Translations under genes and position numbers: made by a program | Part shown: positions 46,369 through 54,050 of the stretch, piece after piece | Layout: every line of letters starts with the position of its first letter | How positions within the stretch are numbered: the first letter of the stretch is position 1 | DNA from: Chitinophagaceae bacterium | GTDB taxonomy: Bacteria > Bacteroidota > Bacteroidia > Chitinophagales > Chitinophagaceae | DNA length: 64,000 nucleotides | Direction: 5' to 3' | NCBI GenBank assembly: GCA_016720745.1 | Contig: JADKKA010000022.1 | Location: forward strand, 434,001-498,000 | The notes under the pieces: model-generated | Database searches by the model: none | Seen by the model: only the letters and a program-made list of their open reading frames with translations | What the model was told of the DNA's origin: nothing

Positions 46369-46544
46369 TGACAGCCAAACCAAGCGGATTGCGGAAGGGA
46401 GAAGTGGCCTATATCATTGCCATTGTCGTGGGACTGGTGATTGGTGTCCTGATTAAAAGAATCAGGGTAGGGGTGATGATTGGGGTGGTATTATGTTTGT
46501 TGATCGGGTTATCCACTATTTTCAGGTTCATGAGTAAAAAATGA
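46368..46544 (+). CDS. Tiny two-helix membrane protein in the PIG-L-symporter operon (58 aa)
   Basis: 58 residues: a basic N-terminus (MTAKPSGLRKGE), helix about 12-29 (VAYIIAIVVGLVIGVLI), KRIR loop, helix about 33-51 and end RFMSKK. Its ATG overlaps the PIG-L stop (TGATG) and its own stop overlaps the next ATG by four bases, so it is translated within a coupled series. No family recognised. Position before a symporter suggests an accessory subunit (inference). Confidence 0.7.
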   Translation: MTAKPSGLRKGEVAYIIAIVVGLVIGVLIKRIRVGVMIGVVLCLLIGLSTIFRFMSKK

Positions 46545-46666
46545 TAAAGGACGATAACGATAAAGCACCTTTGTTCAGCAGTTGGAGAGGCTGGTATATT
46601 TTTGTGATTGGCTTCCTGGTATTGCTGATCATTCTCTTTTATTTATTTACCAAACGATTTGCATGA
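46541..46666 (+). CDS. Tiny single-helix membrane protein upstream of the symporter (41 aa)
   Basis: 41 residues: acidic N-terminus (MIKDDNDKAPLFSSW), one strongly hydrophobic helix (about 18-36) and a basic end KRFA, which suggests N-out or a re-entrant arrangement. Both junctions are ATGA overlaps: its ATG with the 58-aa stop, and its stop with the symporter ATG at 46663. Small proteins encoded before SSS transporters (YhdT before PanF, YjcH before ActP) are a known theme, but I see no clear sequence match. Confidence 0.7.
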   Translation: MIKDDNDKAPLFSSWRGWYIFVIGFLVLLIILFYLFTKRFA

Positions 46667-48399
46667 GCCAGCTCGACTGGATTGTACTTGGCGGAACCCT
46701 GCTGGCCATCATCAGCTATGGATTGTACAAGAGCCGTACATCCCATAACCTCGATGGCTATTTTTTGTCCAACAGGAGCATGCCCTGGGGATTGGTCCTG
46801 CTGAGTATCATGGGTACCCAGGCCAGTGCCATTACTTTTTTATCAGCACCGGGACAGGCTTATACCGATGGGATGCGATTTGTACAATACTATTTCGGGA
46901 TACCACTGGCCATGGTGGTGATCTGTATTTTCTTTGTTCCCATATTCCGTAAACTGAAAGTATACACGGCATACGAATACCTGGAGAACCGTTTCGATAA
47001 TAAAACCAGGACACTCACTTCTTTTCTGTTTCTTTTGCAGCGGGGTTTATCTACGGGCATCAGTGTGTTTGCCCCTTCCATCATTCTTTCATCCTTATTT
47101 GGCTGGAACATTTATTATACCAATCTGCTGATGGGCGGGCTGCTGATCATCTATACTATGAGCGGGGGTGCAAAGGCGGTTGCTTATACCCAGCAATTAC
47201 AACTGATCATCATTTTTACCGGAATGTTCCTCGCGGGTTATATGGTGGTGCGGATGTTGCCGGATCATGTGGGCTTTACCGATGCATTGGAGATCAGTGG
47301 AAAAATGGGGAGACTGAATGTGATCACCACCGGATTTGAGAACGGTAAATTTAACTGGAGTGATCAGTATAACCTGCTCAGCGGAATTGTGGGAGGATTC
47401 TTTCTGGCGCTCTCATATTTCGGGGCCGACCAAAGCCAGGTAGGCCGTTATCTCACAGCGAAATCACTGAAAGAAAGCCGGATGGGTTTGCTGATGAACG
47501 GACTGGTGAAAGTACCCATGCAGTTTGCGATTTTGCTGATTGGTGCCCTGGTCTTTACCTTTTATCAGTTTAATAAGGCCCCGCTTTTTTTCAATGAAGT
47601 ACAATTGAAAAAACTGGAGCAGACCAAATACAGTGATTCACTTTCTTCTGCGAGTACCCTTTATGATGCGATTGCCATTCAGAAAGTAGCTACGGTGAAA
47701 GCCTATGCTGCCGAATCAGCATCAGCAGACAATCTGTCGAAACCTGAATTGCTGAACCAACTCAGAAGTTTACAAAGGCAATCAGACAGTTTGCGTACTA
47801 AAGTAAAAAGCTGGCTGAATAAAAAAGAAGTCGGAGGGGATGGCAATGATACCAATTTTATCTTCCTTCGGTTTGTGGTGGATCATTTACCGGCCGGACT
47901 GGTTGGTTTATTAATTGCCATCATCTTCCTTGCTTCCTGGGGAAGTATTGCGGCGGCGATTAATTCACTGGCTTCCTGTACCATGGTGGATTTTCACAGG
48001 CGATTCACCAAACAGAAAGAATCCGGAGAGGATGAATATCGTTTATCCAAGAAGTACACATTGGGCTGGGGTATCTTTTGTATTATCGTTGCCATGTTCA
48101 CCTATAATATCGGAAACAGCCTGATTGAAGCAGTGAATGTACTCGGTTCACTTTTTTATGGTGTCATCCTTGGCGTATTCCTGGTAGCTTTTTTTCTGAA
48201 AAAAATACGGAGTGGCAATGTCGTTTTCTGGGCAGCGGTACTGGCCGAATTGCTGGTACTGACGGTATTCATTCTGACCAGACTGGGCGTTTTCAAAATG
48301 GGATTCCTCTGGCTGAATCCGATTGGGGCGCTGGGCGTCTTATTCTTTAGTGTTTTGTTGCAGGGATTGAAGAGAGAGAGAGTCGGGAGTCGTCAGTAG
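46663..48399 (+). CDS. Sodium:solute symporter (SSS/SLC5 family)
   Basis: 578 residues; ATG at 46663 is chosen because it overlaps the preceding stop and begins TM1 of the family (MSQLDWIVLGG). About 13-14 membrane helices. Family marks: GYFLSNRSMPWGLVLLSIMGTQASAITFLSAPG, YTAYEYLENRF, GGFFLALSYFGADQSQVGRYL and LASWGSIAAAINSLASCTMVDF (LeuT-core Na+ site in helix 8). A cytoplasmic Lys/Ser-rich loop (about 330-400) is unusually long. Substrate probably a product of the upstream M14 and PIG-L enzymes. The last codons and stop lie in a CAGTC-type repeat array. Confidence 0.9.
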   Translation: MSQLDWIVLGGTLLAIISYGLYKSRTSHNLDGYFLSNRSMPWGLVLLSIMGTQASAITFLSAPGQAYTDGMRFVQYYFGIPLAMVVICIFFVPIFRKLKVYTAYEYLENRFDNKTRTLTSFLFLLQRGLSTGISVFAPSIILSSLFGWNIYYTNLLMGGLLIIYTMSGGAKAVAYTQQLQLIIIFTGMFLAGYMVVRMLPDHVGFTDALEISGKMGRLNVITTGFENGKFNWSDQYNLLSGIVGGFFLALSYFGADQSQVGRYLTAKSLKESRMGLLMNGLVKVPMQFAILLIGALVFTFYQFNKAPLFFNEVQLKKLEQTKYSDSLSSASTLYDAIAIQKVATVKAYAAESASADNLSKPELLNQLRSLQRQSDSLRTKVKSWLNKKEVGGDGNDTNFIFLRFVVDHLPAGLVGLLIAIIFLASWGSIAAAINSLASCTMVDFHRRFTKQKESGEDEYRLSKKYTLGWGIFCIIVAMFTYNIGNSLIEAVNVLGSLFYGVILGVFLVAFFLKKIRSGNVVFWAAVLAELLVLTVFILTRLGVFKMGFLWLNPIGALGVLFFSVLLQGLKRERVGSRQ

Positions 48400-48486
48400 A
48401 CAGTCTTCAGTCATCAGTTTTTCAGTCATCAGTCAGCAGTCGACAGTCATCAGTCAGCAGTCGACAGTCATCAGTCGGCAGTCAAC
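48382..48486. repeat. CAGTC-type degenerate tandem array overlapping the symporter stop
   Basis: From GTCGGGAGTCGTCAGTAGAC onward, about 13 units of CAGTC plus 2-3 variable bases. The symporter's last residues (VGSRQ) and TAG stop (48397-48399) are encoded by the array, so the repeat has grown into, or replaced, the gene's 3' end. The remaining gap to 48731 holds A/T-rich spacer, the CCCCTAAAGGGG element and the terminator. Confidence 0.75.
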
Positions 48487-48659
48487 AGCCGGACTTACAC
48501 ATGGCCACTCTGAGAATTCAAAGGGAAGACTTTTAAGGTGAATATGAGTTCATTGAAATTGACATGAAGATTACGCCTCTTCCTTTCCAACTTCTCAGCA
48601 CTTCGACTTCTCAACATTTCAATTTTTACACTCCCCTTATACTTCTCCACTCCGCCATT

Positions 48660-48680
48660 CCCCCCTTTAGGGGATGGGGG
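48660..48680 (-). repeat. C-run plus CCCCTAAAGGGG 3'-end element (copy 3)
   Basis: Sense to the DUF2911 gene (48732-49568) it reads CCCCCAT CCCC TAAA GGGGGG, just after the intrinsic terminator. Confidence 0.7.
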
Positions 48681-48681
48681 T

Positions 48682-48714
48682 AAAAAAAGCCCCGCTATAA
48701 CAGCAGGGCCTTTT
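48682..48714 (-). terminator. Intrinsic terminator of the DUF2911 gene
   Basis: Minus-strand RNA: AAAAGGCCCTGCT pairs with AGCGGGGCTTTTT around GTTAT, with two G-U pairs, then a U run. On the plus strand the same positions would be A-C and C-A mismatches, so it works in the minus direction only. It lies 18 bases beyond the stop codon. Confidence 0.8.
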
Positions 48715-48731
48715 CAGTATAGTGCGAAGAC

Positions 48732-49568
48732 TTATTTCAGTGTCTTCAGGATCTCTTCATTTTGCTTGGCAAATTCAGGGTACTTGGTTTCATTTGCGAT
48801 CCGGATGGCATTATTGGCAGCAGCAATGGCTTCCGCTTTCTTGCCCAGTTTTACCAGGATACGGGTTTTGAGTGTATGTACCCAGGGTTGTGCATTGGGA
48901 GAAGCTTCAACGGCTTTGTTTACCCAGCTAAGGGCAGTGTTCATGTCTTTGCCATTGTCATAGTAATAAGAAGCCGCAGCATAATAAGGTCTGTTATCCT
49001 TATTCATGATATTGTCGATCGACTTCATCACTTTGCCGTCTACATCGGTAGTGATTTCTAAAGCCACCCATGTTTTATCCCAGAGCATACTGAGTACACA
49101 GCTGTTGCTTTTCATGAAATCAAAACTCATGGTAAATGTTTCCATGATCACAGGCATGGTTTGTGGAGTTGCATTAACTCTGACAACATCCTGGTCTTGT
49201 TTGTAGGCATCAGGACTGGTTACATCAGTTTGTTTGCTGATAATGATGATCCATTCTTTTTCACCGGGGATCGTCAGTAAACCGTATTTACCGGCGGGGA
49301 TCTTGGTGCCATTGATGATTACCTCATCTCCAAAACTAATGGTAGTAGCGGAGTTGGCACCCGTACGCCAAACCTGTCCGAAGGGCACCAGGTCGCCAAA
49401 TACCTTTCTTCCCTTCATGCTGGGGCGGGAATAGGACAATTCAACGGCAGAAAGCCCGAAATTTTGTTTAATGGTTTGTGTAGGACTAGGTGCCGGCGTG
49501 GTCAGGGATTGAGCACTGGCAATAAATAAGGAAAATACAGCGATGGCTGTTGTCAGTAGTTGTTTCAT
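48732..49568 (-). CDS. Exported DUF2911 protein with TPR-like C-terminus
   Basis: 278 residues from ATG at 49568 (start of signal peptide MKQLLTTAIAVFSLFIASAQ). DUF2911 domain about 30-170: VELSYSRPSMKGRKVFGDLVPFGQVWRTGANSATTISF and KIPAGKYGLLTIPG are its hallmark. The last 90 residues form two TPR-like helical pairs (ALSWVNKAVEASPNAQPWV, AIAAANNAIRIANET). Function unestablished; common in Bacteroidota, periplasmic. A -7 box lies 21 bases upstream. Confidence 0.85.
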   Translation of the reverse strand: MKQLLTTAIAVFSLFIASAQSLTTPAPSPTQTIKQNFGLSAVELSYSRPSMKGRKVFGDLVPFGQVWRTGANSATTISFGDEVIINGTKIPAGKYGLLTIPGEKEWIIIISKQTDVTSPDAYKQDQDVVRVNATPQTMPVIMETFTMSFDFMKSNSCVLSMLWDKTWVALEITTDVDGKVMKSIDNIMNKDNRPYYAAASYYYDNGKDMNTALSWVNKAVEASPNAQPWVHTLKTRILVKLGKKAEAIAAANNAIRIANETKYPEFAKQNEEILKTLK

Positions 49569-49589
49569 ACAAGCTTTGTTTAGAGGAGG

Positions 49590-49597
49590 CAAAGGTA
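49590..49597 (-). promoter_or_regulatory. -7 box of the DUF2911 promoter
   Basis: Minus strand TACCTTTG, a full TAnnTTTG match, 21 bases before the ATG at 49568. The expected -33 position falls in the GAGTGGT tandem array, which has no TTTG. Confidence 0.4.
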
Positions 49598-49605
49598 GGG
49601 GAAAA

Positions 49606-49725
49606 GGGGCGAGTGGTGAGTGGTGAGTGGCTAGTGGGGAGCATTGCCCGCCGAAGCATTTGCGAAGGAGGGTGGGGAGAGAGGCGAGTCGGGAGTCAGG
49701 AGTCTAGAGTCGGGAGTAGCTCTTA
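49606..49725. repeat. GAGTGGT and GAGTCGG degenerate heptad arrays
   Basis: 49610-49640: GAGTGGT GAGTGGT GAGTGGC TAGTGGG. Then the CCCGCCGAAGCATTTGCGAAG near-palindrome, then GAGTCGG GAGTCAG GAGTCTA GAGTCGG GAGT (49686-49718). The first array is the reverse complement of the one at 16030-16082. Confidence 0.75.
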
Positions 49726-49775
49726 ATTTACCAGGGGATTCTTTTCTTTCGGACTTCCGGTCTTCCCGTTTTTCT

Positions 49776-49800
49776 CCCCTTTAGGGGTTGGGGGTAGGGG
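49776..49800 (-). repeat. C-run plus CCCCTAAAGGGG 3'-end element (copy 4)
   Basis: Sense to the anti-sigma-like gene it reads CCCC TA CCCCC AA CCCC TAAA GGGG and begins at the base right after the TAA stop (49801-49803). Confidence 0.75.
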
Positions 49801-51282
49801 TTAAAAATTAATCGTTACCCTTGTCCGTCCTTTTTTGCCCGCATTGCGTTTCCATTTGGGGCCTTCTTTTACCAGGCGGATCGCTTCTTTATCGCAGGAA
49901 TTACAGAGAGATTTTTCCACGCGGATATTCACGGGTTCTCCGTTTTTATCCACTTCGAAAGATAATTGCACACTACTGGTTTCTGTTGTTTTTTGCTGCC
50001 GGTATTCTTCTGGCAGATTGAGATTATTGGCGAGATAAGAATCATAGTTATCCCAGCCATCTATTGGTTCCGGCTCTACCAGGGTCCGGTTATTATTCAC
50101 GGAACGGGCAGCTGCATTTGGCTTCTGGCTGGTGGTGACCACTTCCGATAATACCTGACGATCTTCCTGCATCACTACTTTATTAGCAGGCAGATTATTC
50201 CGTAACTGTACATTGTTATATTCATATCCGATTGAGCGCACCTGCACCGCCAGTACGGTATCAGGAGAAGTGAGTATAAAATTACCGTTGGCATCTGTAT
50301 AAGTGCCCACATTATCGCGGACGTTGGTCACGTTGGCAAAAGGCAAACCTACATTATTGGGATCCGTTACCCGGCCCCTGAAAGTATTCATGGCCTGCGC
50401 ATTGTAGTAATCTTTGTTTTGCTGCTGACTGGCCGTTACCTGTTTGAGGTTCTTTCTTTCATCATCGGTCTGCCGTACCTGTTTTTTCTTAAATGCATCA
50501 ATATCTTCTTCCTGTTTTTTAGCAGCGACAGATCTTGTTTTACTTTCTTCTCTGGCGACTTCTTTATCTTTTAGTTTGGCAAGTGATTCTTCTGATGTTT
50601 TATCCAGTGGAGCTGGTTTGGGTGTAACCACTACTGCTCCTGAACCAGGTGCGGTATTGATTTCGCCACTGACGATTACTGGTTTATTGTCTATATAGCC
50701 ATTTTCTTTATTCGGGGGAGCAGCCGGGTTCGCAACCGGTTTGGTATTGGCTGATGCCGACTCGTCCCGGTCCGGGGTCAGCGATTTGTTATCAGCTTTT
50801 TCTGCTGAGCGCACCGGGCCGTTATCATTATTGGCAGTAGTTGACCCGGCACTGTTTGTGGGAACGCCAGCACTGTCTATAATAACTTTTGATACTTCCG
50901 GGGCTTTATTGGTTTCGGGTTTTACCTGTGCTACTTCCCTGTCTTTTTTATTAAACGCAAATTGATACACCAGTAATCCGGCACCTGCCAGCAGGATAAC
51001 CATGGCTGCTACCCGAAGCATGGGCGAGAATTGTTTTCCCGAACCGCGCATGGAGACGAGTTTGGCCCCTTCTGTTCTTGCTGCAAGGCGTTTTTTCAGA
51101 TCAGTGAGATCATTTTGTAAATCCGACCCGGCATCAGCATATCCTTCCAACGCATCGGCCAGGAAGGGGTCTTCCAGGGCTGCTTTTTCCAGGTCATGTC
51201 TTTCTTTTGCAGAAAGCAGTCCCTGGTGGTATCTTTCGATATCCGCTGCGGTGAAATGTTTTATGTGATGCTCGTTTGCCAT
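49801..51282 (-). CDS. Anti-sigma-factor-like membrane protein with carboxypeptidase-regulatory and TonB C-terminal domains
   Basis: 493 residues. Cytoplasmic N-terminus (1-85), FTAADIERYHQGLLSAKERHDLEKAALEDPFLADALEGY, matches the sigma-binding segment of Bacteroidota anti-sigma proteins. One TM helix about 90-110. A long Lys/Glu/Ser linker follows, then a carboxypeptidase-regulatory domain about 300-375 (RGRVTDPNNVGLPFANV, RSIGYEY). The C-terminus (about 435-493: LSFEVDKNGEPVNIRVEKSL, WKRNAGKKGRTRVTINF) resembles the TonB C-terminal domain. Encoded 55 bases after the ECF sigma gene, so its regulator. TonB-like fusion suggests contact with an outer-membrane protein. Confidence 0.8.
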   Translation of the reverse strand: MANEHHIKHFTAADIERYHQGLLSAKERHDLEKAALEDPFLADALEGYADAGSDLQNDLTDLKKRLAARTEGAKLVSMRGSGKQFSPMLRVAAMVILLAGAGLLVYQFAFNKKDREVAQVKPETNKAPEVSKVIIDSAGVPTNSAGSTTANNDNGPVRSAEKADNKSLTPDRDESASANTKPVANPAAPPNKENGYIDNKPVIVSGEINTAPGSGAVVVTPKPAPLDKTSEESLAKLKDKEVAREESKTRSVAAKKQEEDIDAFKKKQVRQTDDERKNLKQVTASQQQNKDYYNAQAMNTFRGRVTDPNNVGLPFANVTNVRDNVGTYTDANGNFILTSPDTVLAVQVRSIGYEYNNVQLRNNLPANKVVMQEDRQVLSEVVTTSQKPNAAARSVNNNRTLVEPEPIDGWDNYDSYLANNLNLPEEYRQQKTTETSSVQLSFEVDKNGEPVNIRVEKSLCNSCDKEAIRLVKEGPKWKRNAGKKGRTRVTINF

Positions 51283-51337
51283 AAGGCTTTACAAAATTCT
51301 AATTTTTTCAGCAAATGCTGGCTTCCTTTCCTCAGGA

Positions 51338-51925
51338 TTAAACGCTCCTGACAGCGGTTTCGTTTTTCTCCATACAATTCTTCAGGTTCCTCCGGCCATT
51401 CTGGATCAGGCTCCTGACCTGGTTCCAGTCCTGCCCGGTCATTTCCGTTATTTCATTATAACATTTTCCTTCCAGGTAAAAGAGCCGGATGGCTTCCTGC
51501 TGTTTATCGGTCAGGGTACCGAGGCAAAATTCCATCATTTTGAAATGTTCCTCTTTTTCCAGTACACCATTCAGATGCAGGTTTTCCTCCGATTGCATAA
51601 GTTCCGTATTGAACTCCACCGTTTTCATATTCCGCGGTGTGCGTAACTGCATCAGGCAGTGATTCTTGGCTACCTGGTGCAACCAGCCCTTGAAATTGTC
51701 CACTTCATGCTTTTTCAATTTTGATACCAATTCTTCAAAAATCTGCATAACGGCATCTTTCGAGGCTTCCGGCTCCTTGTAATACTTAAGGCATACCCCA
51801 TAGACCAGTTCCATATACCGCTGGTAGAGTTCACCAAGTACGGACATATCGCCTGATTCTTTATAAAGGGCCACCAGCTCTTTATCGGTCAGTGTGTTGT
51901 GTGGTATGTTTCGGAGAAAAGCCAA
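51338..51925 (-). CDS. ECF-type RNA polymerase sigma factor
   Basis: 195 residues. Region 2: LGELYQRYMELVYGVCLKYYKEPEASKDAVMQIFEELVSKL, then NFKGWLHQVAKNHCLMQLR. Region 4: LGTLTDKQQEAIRLFYLEGKCYNEITEMTGQDWNQVRSLIQNGRRNLK. The start codon is TTG at 51925, since a stop codon (TAG) lies two codons upstream and the next ATG would cut into region 2. A TTTG-N19-ATTATTTG promoter-like pair ends about 22 bases upstream. Divergent from the VWA gene; likely controls its own operon and possibly that gene. Confidence 0.9.
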   Translation of the reverse strand: MAFLRNIPHNTLTDKELVALYKESGDMSVLGELYQRYMELVYGVCLKYYKEPEASKDAVMQIFEELVSKLKKHEVDNFKGWLHQVAKNHCLMQLRTPRNMKTVEFNTELMQSEENLHLNGVLEKEEHFKMMEFCLGTLTDKQQEAIRLFYLEGKCYNEITEMTGQDWNQVRSLIQNGRRNLKNCMEKNETAVRSV

Positions 51926-52029
51926 CGGCTAAAATTAACAAATAATTTCTAAGGGGCCATTTATGCAAATGCTAAAATACCGGCATCAGGGTATGTAGTT
52001 CCATTAAACATTCCATTAAAACTTTATTT

Positions 52030-53955
52030 ATGAAGAGAATTATTCTGATGGTCATGCCCCTGTTGCTGATCATGCTGGCATTCCGCCCCGTGAAAATTCA
52101 TACCGTTTCCGGTACAGTAACTGATGAAAAGGGAATGGCTGTTCCCTTTGCCTCCGTTAAAGTTAAAGGTACCACCACCGGCGGCGCCGCCGACTCCAAA
52201 GGTAATTACCAGATCGCAGCCCCCAGCGGGAATGCCGTCCTTCAGTTCAGTGCCCTTGGATATGAAAATCTGGAAGTAAATATCAGCGGACGAAACAGCA
52301 TCCATGTATCCCTGAAAAGCGTTAGTCTGAAAACAGAGGATGTCATGGTTAACCGGGCTTACGGTTTGAAAGTAAAAGAGAGCAGGCAATTCGGAGGACG
52401 TGCCCCCCTGACTTCAGGGTATATTTCAAGAGATGAAACTTACTATCGTACGGATAAGGACGGTGAATACATCGACTTCAACCGGGAAGGATATGATAAA
52501 ATTACAGAGAACCGTTTCCTGAAAGCTACCGACAATCCGCTCTCCACTTTTTCGATTGATGTGGATGCCGCTGCTTACAGCAATATCCGTCGCTTTATTA
52601 ATAATAGTCAGTTGCCTCCTGCAGGTGCCGTCAGGATCGAAGAAATGGTTAACTACTTTAAATATGAATATCCCCAGCCGACTAATGGCGATCCTTTTTC
52701 TATCAATACTGAAATATCAGATGCCCCATGGAACAAGGACCATAAACTGGTGCTGATCGGATTACAGGGTAAAAAAATACCGACTGAAAATCTGCCCGCT
52801 TCGAACCTTGTTTTTTTAATTGATGTATCAGGTTCCATGCAAACGGCTGAAAAACTTCCTCTCGTGAAATCCTCCATGAAATTGCTGGTGGATCAGTTGC
52901 GCCAGGAAGACCGGATATCCATCGTAGTATATGCCGGTGCTGCCGGATTAGCATTAGCCCCCACCAGTGGTGCGGATAAAACAAAAATCAAGGATGCCAT
53001 TGACCGCCTGGAAGCAGGTGGCTCCACCGCTGGTGGTGCCGGTATCAAACTGGCTTACCGGGTAGCCGCAGAAAATTTTGTGAAGAAGGGTAATAACCGG
53101 GTGATCCTTTGCACCGATGGCGATTTTAATGTGGGTGAAAGCAGTGATGATGCGATGGAAAGACTGATCGAGCAGGAAAGAAAGGGAGGCGTATTCCTGA
53201 CCGTGCTGGGTTACGGGATGGGTAATTACCAGGATGCGAAAATGCAAAAACTGGCCGACAAGGGAAATGGTAACCATGCTTACATAGACGGTATATCAGA
53301 AGCCAAAAAAGTGTTGGTGAATGAATTTGGGGGTACCCTGTTCACCATTGCCAAAGATGTAAAACTGCAGGTGGAATTCAATCCTGCCAAAGTACAGGGC
53401 TACCGCCTGATTGGTTATGAAAACCGCATGCTGGCCAAGGAAGATTTTAATGATGATAAAAAAGATGCCGGCGAACTCGGCAGCGGACATACCGTAACCG
53501 CTTTATATGAAATCATCCCCGTAGGAGTAAAAAGCAGTTTCCTGCAAAAAGTGGATTCGCTGAAATACCAGGCGAACATTCAACCCCTGAGCAAGACCAG
53601 TTATAATGAAGAAATCATGACGGTGAAATTCCGTTACAAAGCACCGGATGGAGAGGTCAGTAAACTGATGGAACATCCTGTAAAAGACAGGCAGATTGCT
53701 ATTGCATCCACTTCAGAAAATTTTCGTTTCGCGGCTGCTGTTGCTGAGTTTGGCATGCTGCTCCGCGAATCTGAATTCAAGTCATCTGCTTCCTTTAATA
53801 ATGTAGTAGCCATGGCCCGCAAAGCCAAAGGCACAGATGAGGAAGGTTATCGTGCCGAATTTATTCGCCTGGCAGAATCTGCGCAAATGCTGGCAGCGAA
53901 TAAAAAAGATCCTAAAATAATCAGGGAAGGAGAAGAGGTGAGAAGTGAGAAGTGA
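52030..53955 (+). CDS. VWA-domain surface/periplasmic protein (YfbK-like)
   Basis: 641 residues. N-terminal hydrophobic signal (1-18), then a carboxypeptidase-regulatory domain about 25-105 (VSGTVTDEKGMAVPFASVKVKG). YfbK-type N-terminal region about 170-240 (NPLSTFSIDVDAAAYSNIRRFI). VWA domain about 255-420 with intact metal site LIDVSGSM (DxSxS), later Thr and CTDGDFN. DUF3520-like C-terminus (about 450-620). Probably a metal-dependent adhesion or assembly scaffold. Faces the ECF sigma operon. Its final codons EVRSEK and stop lie in a GTGAGAA heptad array. Confidence 0.88.
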   Translation: MKRIILMVMPLLLIMLAFRPVKIHTVSGTVTDEKGMAVPFASVKVKGTTTGGAADSKGNYQIAAPSGNAVLQFSALGYENLEVNISGRNSIHVSLKSVSLKTEDVMVNRAYGLKVKESRQFGGRAPLTSGYISRDETYYRTDKDGEYIDFNREGYDKITENRFLKATDNPLSTFSIDVDAAAYSNIRRFINNSQLPPAGAVRIEEMVNYFKYEYPQPTNGDPFSINTEISDAPWNKDHKLVLIGLQGKKIPTENLPASNLVFLIDVSGSMQTAEKLPLVKSSMKLLVDQLRQEDRISIVVYAGAAGLALAPTSGADKTKIKDAIDRLEAGGSTAGGAGIKLAYRVAAENFVKKGNNRVILCTDGDFNVGESSDDAMERLIEQERKGGVFLTVLGYGMGNYQDAKMQKLADKGNGNHAYIDGISEAKKVLVNEFGGTLFTIAKDVKLQVEFNPAKVQGYRLIGYENRMLAKEDFNDDKKDAGELGSGHTVTALYEIIPVGVKSSFLQKVDSLKYQANIQPLSKTSYNEEIMTVKFRYKAPDGEVSKLMEHPVKDRQIAIASTSENFRFAAAVAEFGMLLRESEFKSSASFNNVVAMARKAKGTDEEGYRAEFIRLAESAQMLAANKKDPKIIREGEEVRSEK

Positions 53956-54050
53956 GACTTCAGATGTGAAACGATTTTCACTTTCAGCCTTCGATATTCC
54001 TTGTTCATCTGTTCAACATTCCCAAGTTTTTTAACCTAAAATGTATAGCC

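Noticed and set aside
48382..48486. Possible CRISPR array
   Set aside because: Units are 5 constant plus 2-3 variable bases; no 20-50 bp repeats, no equal spacers, no cas genes.
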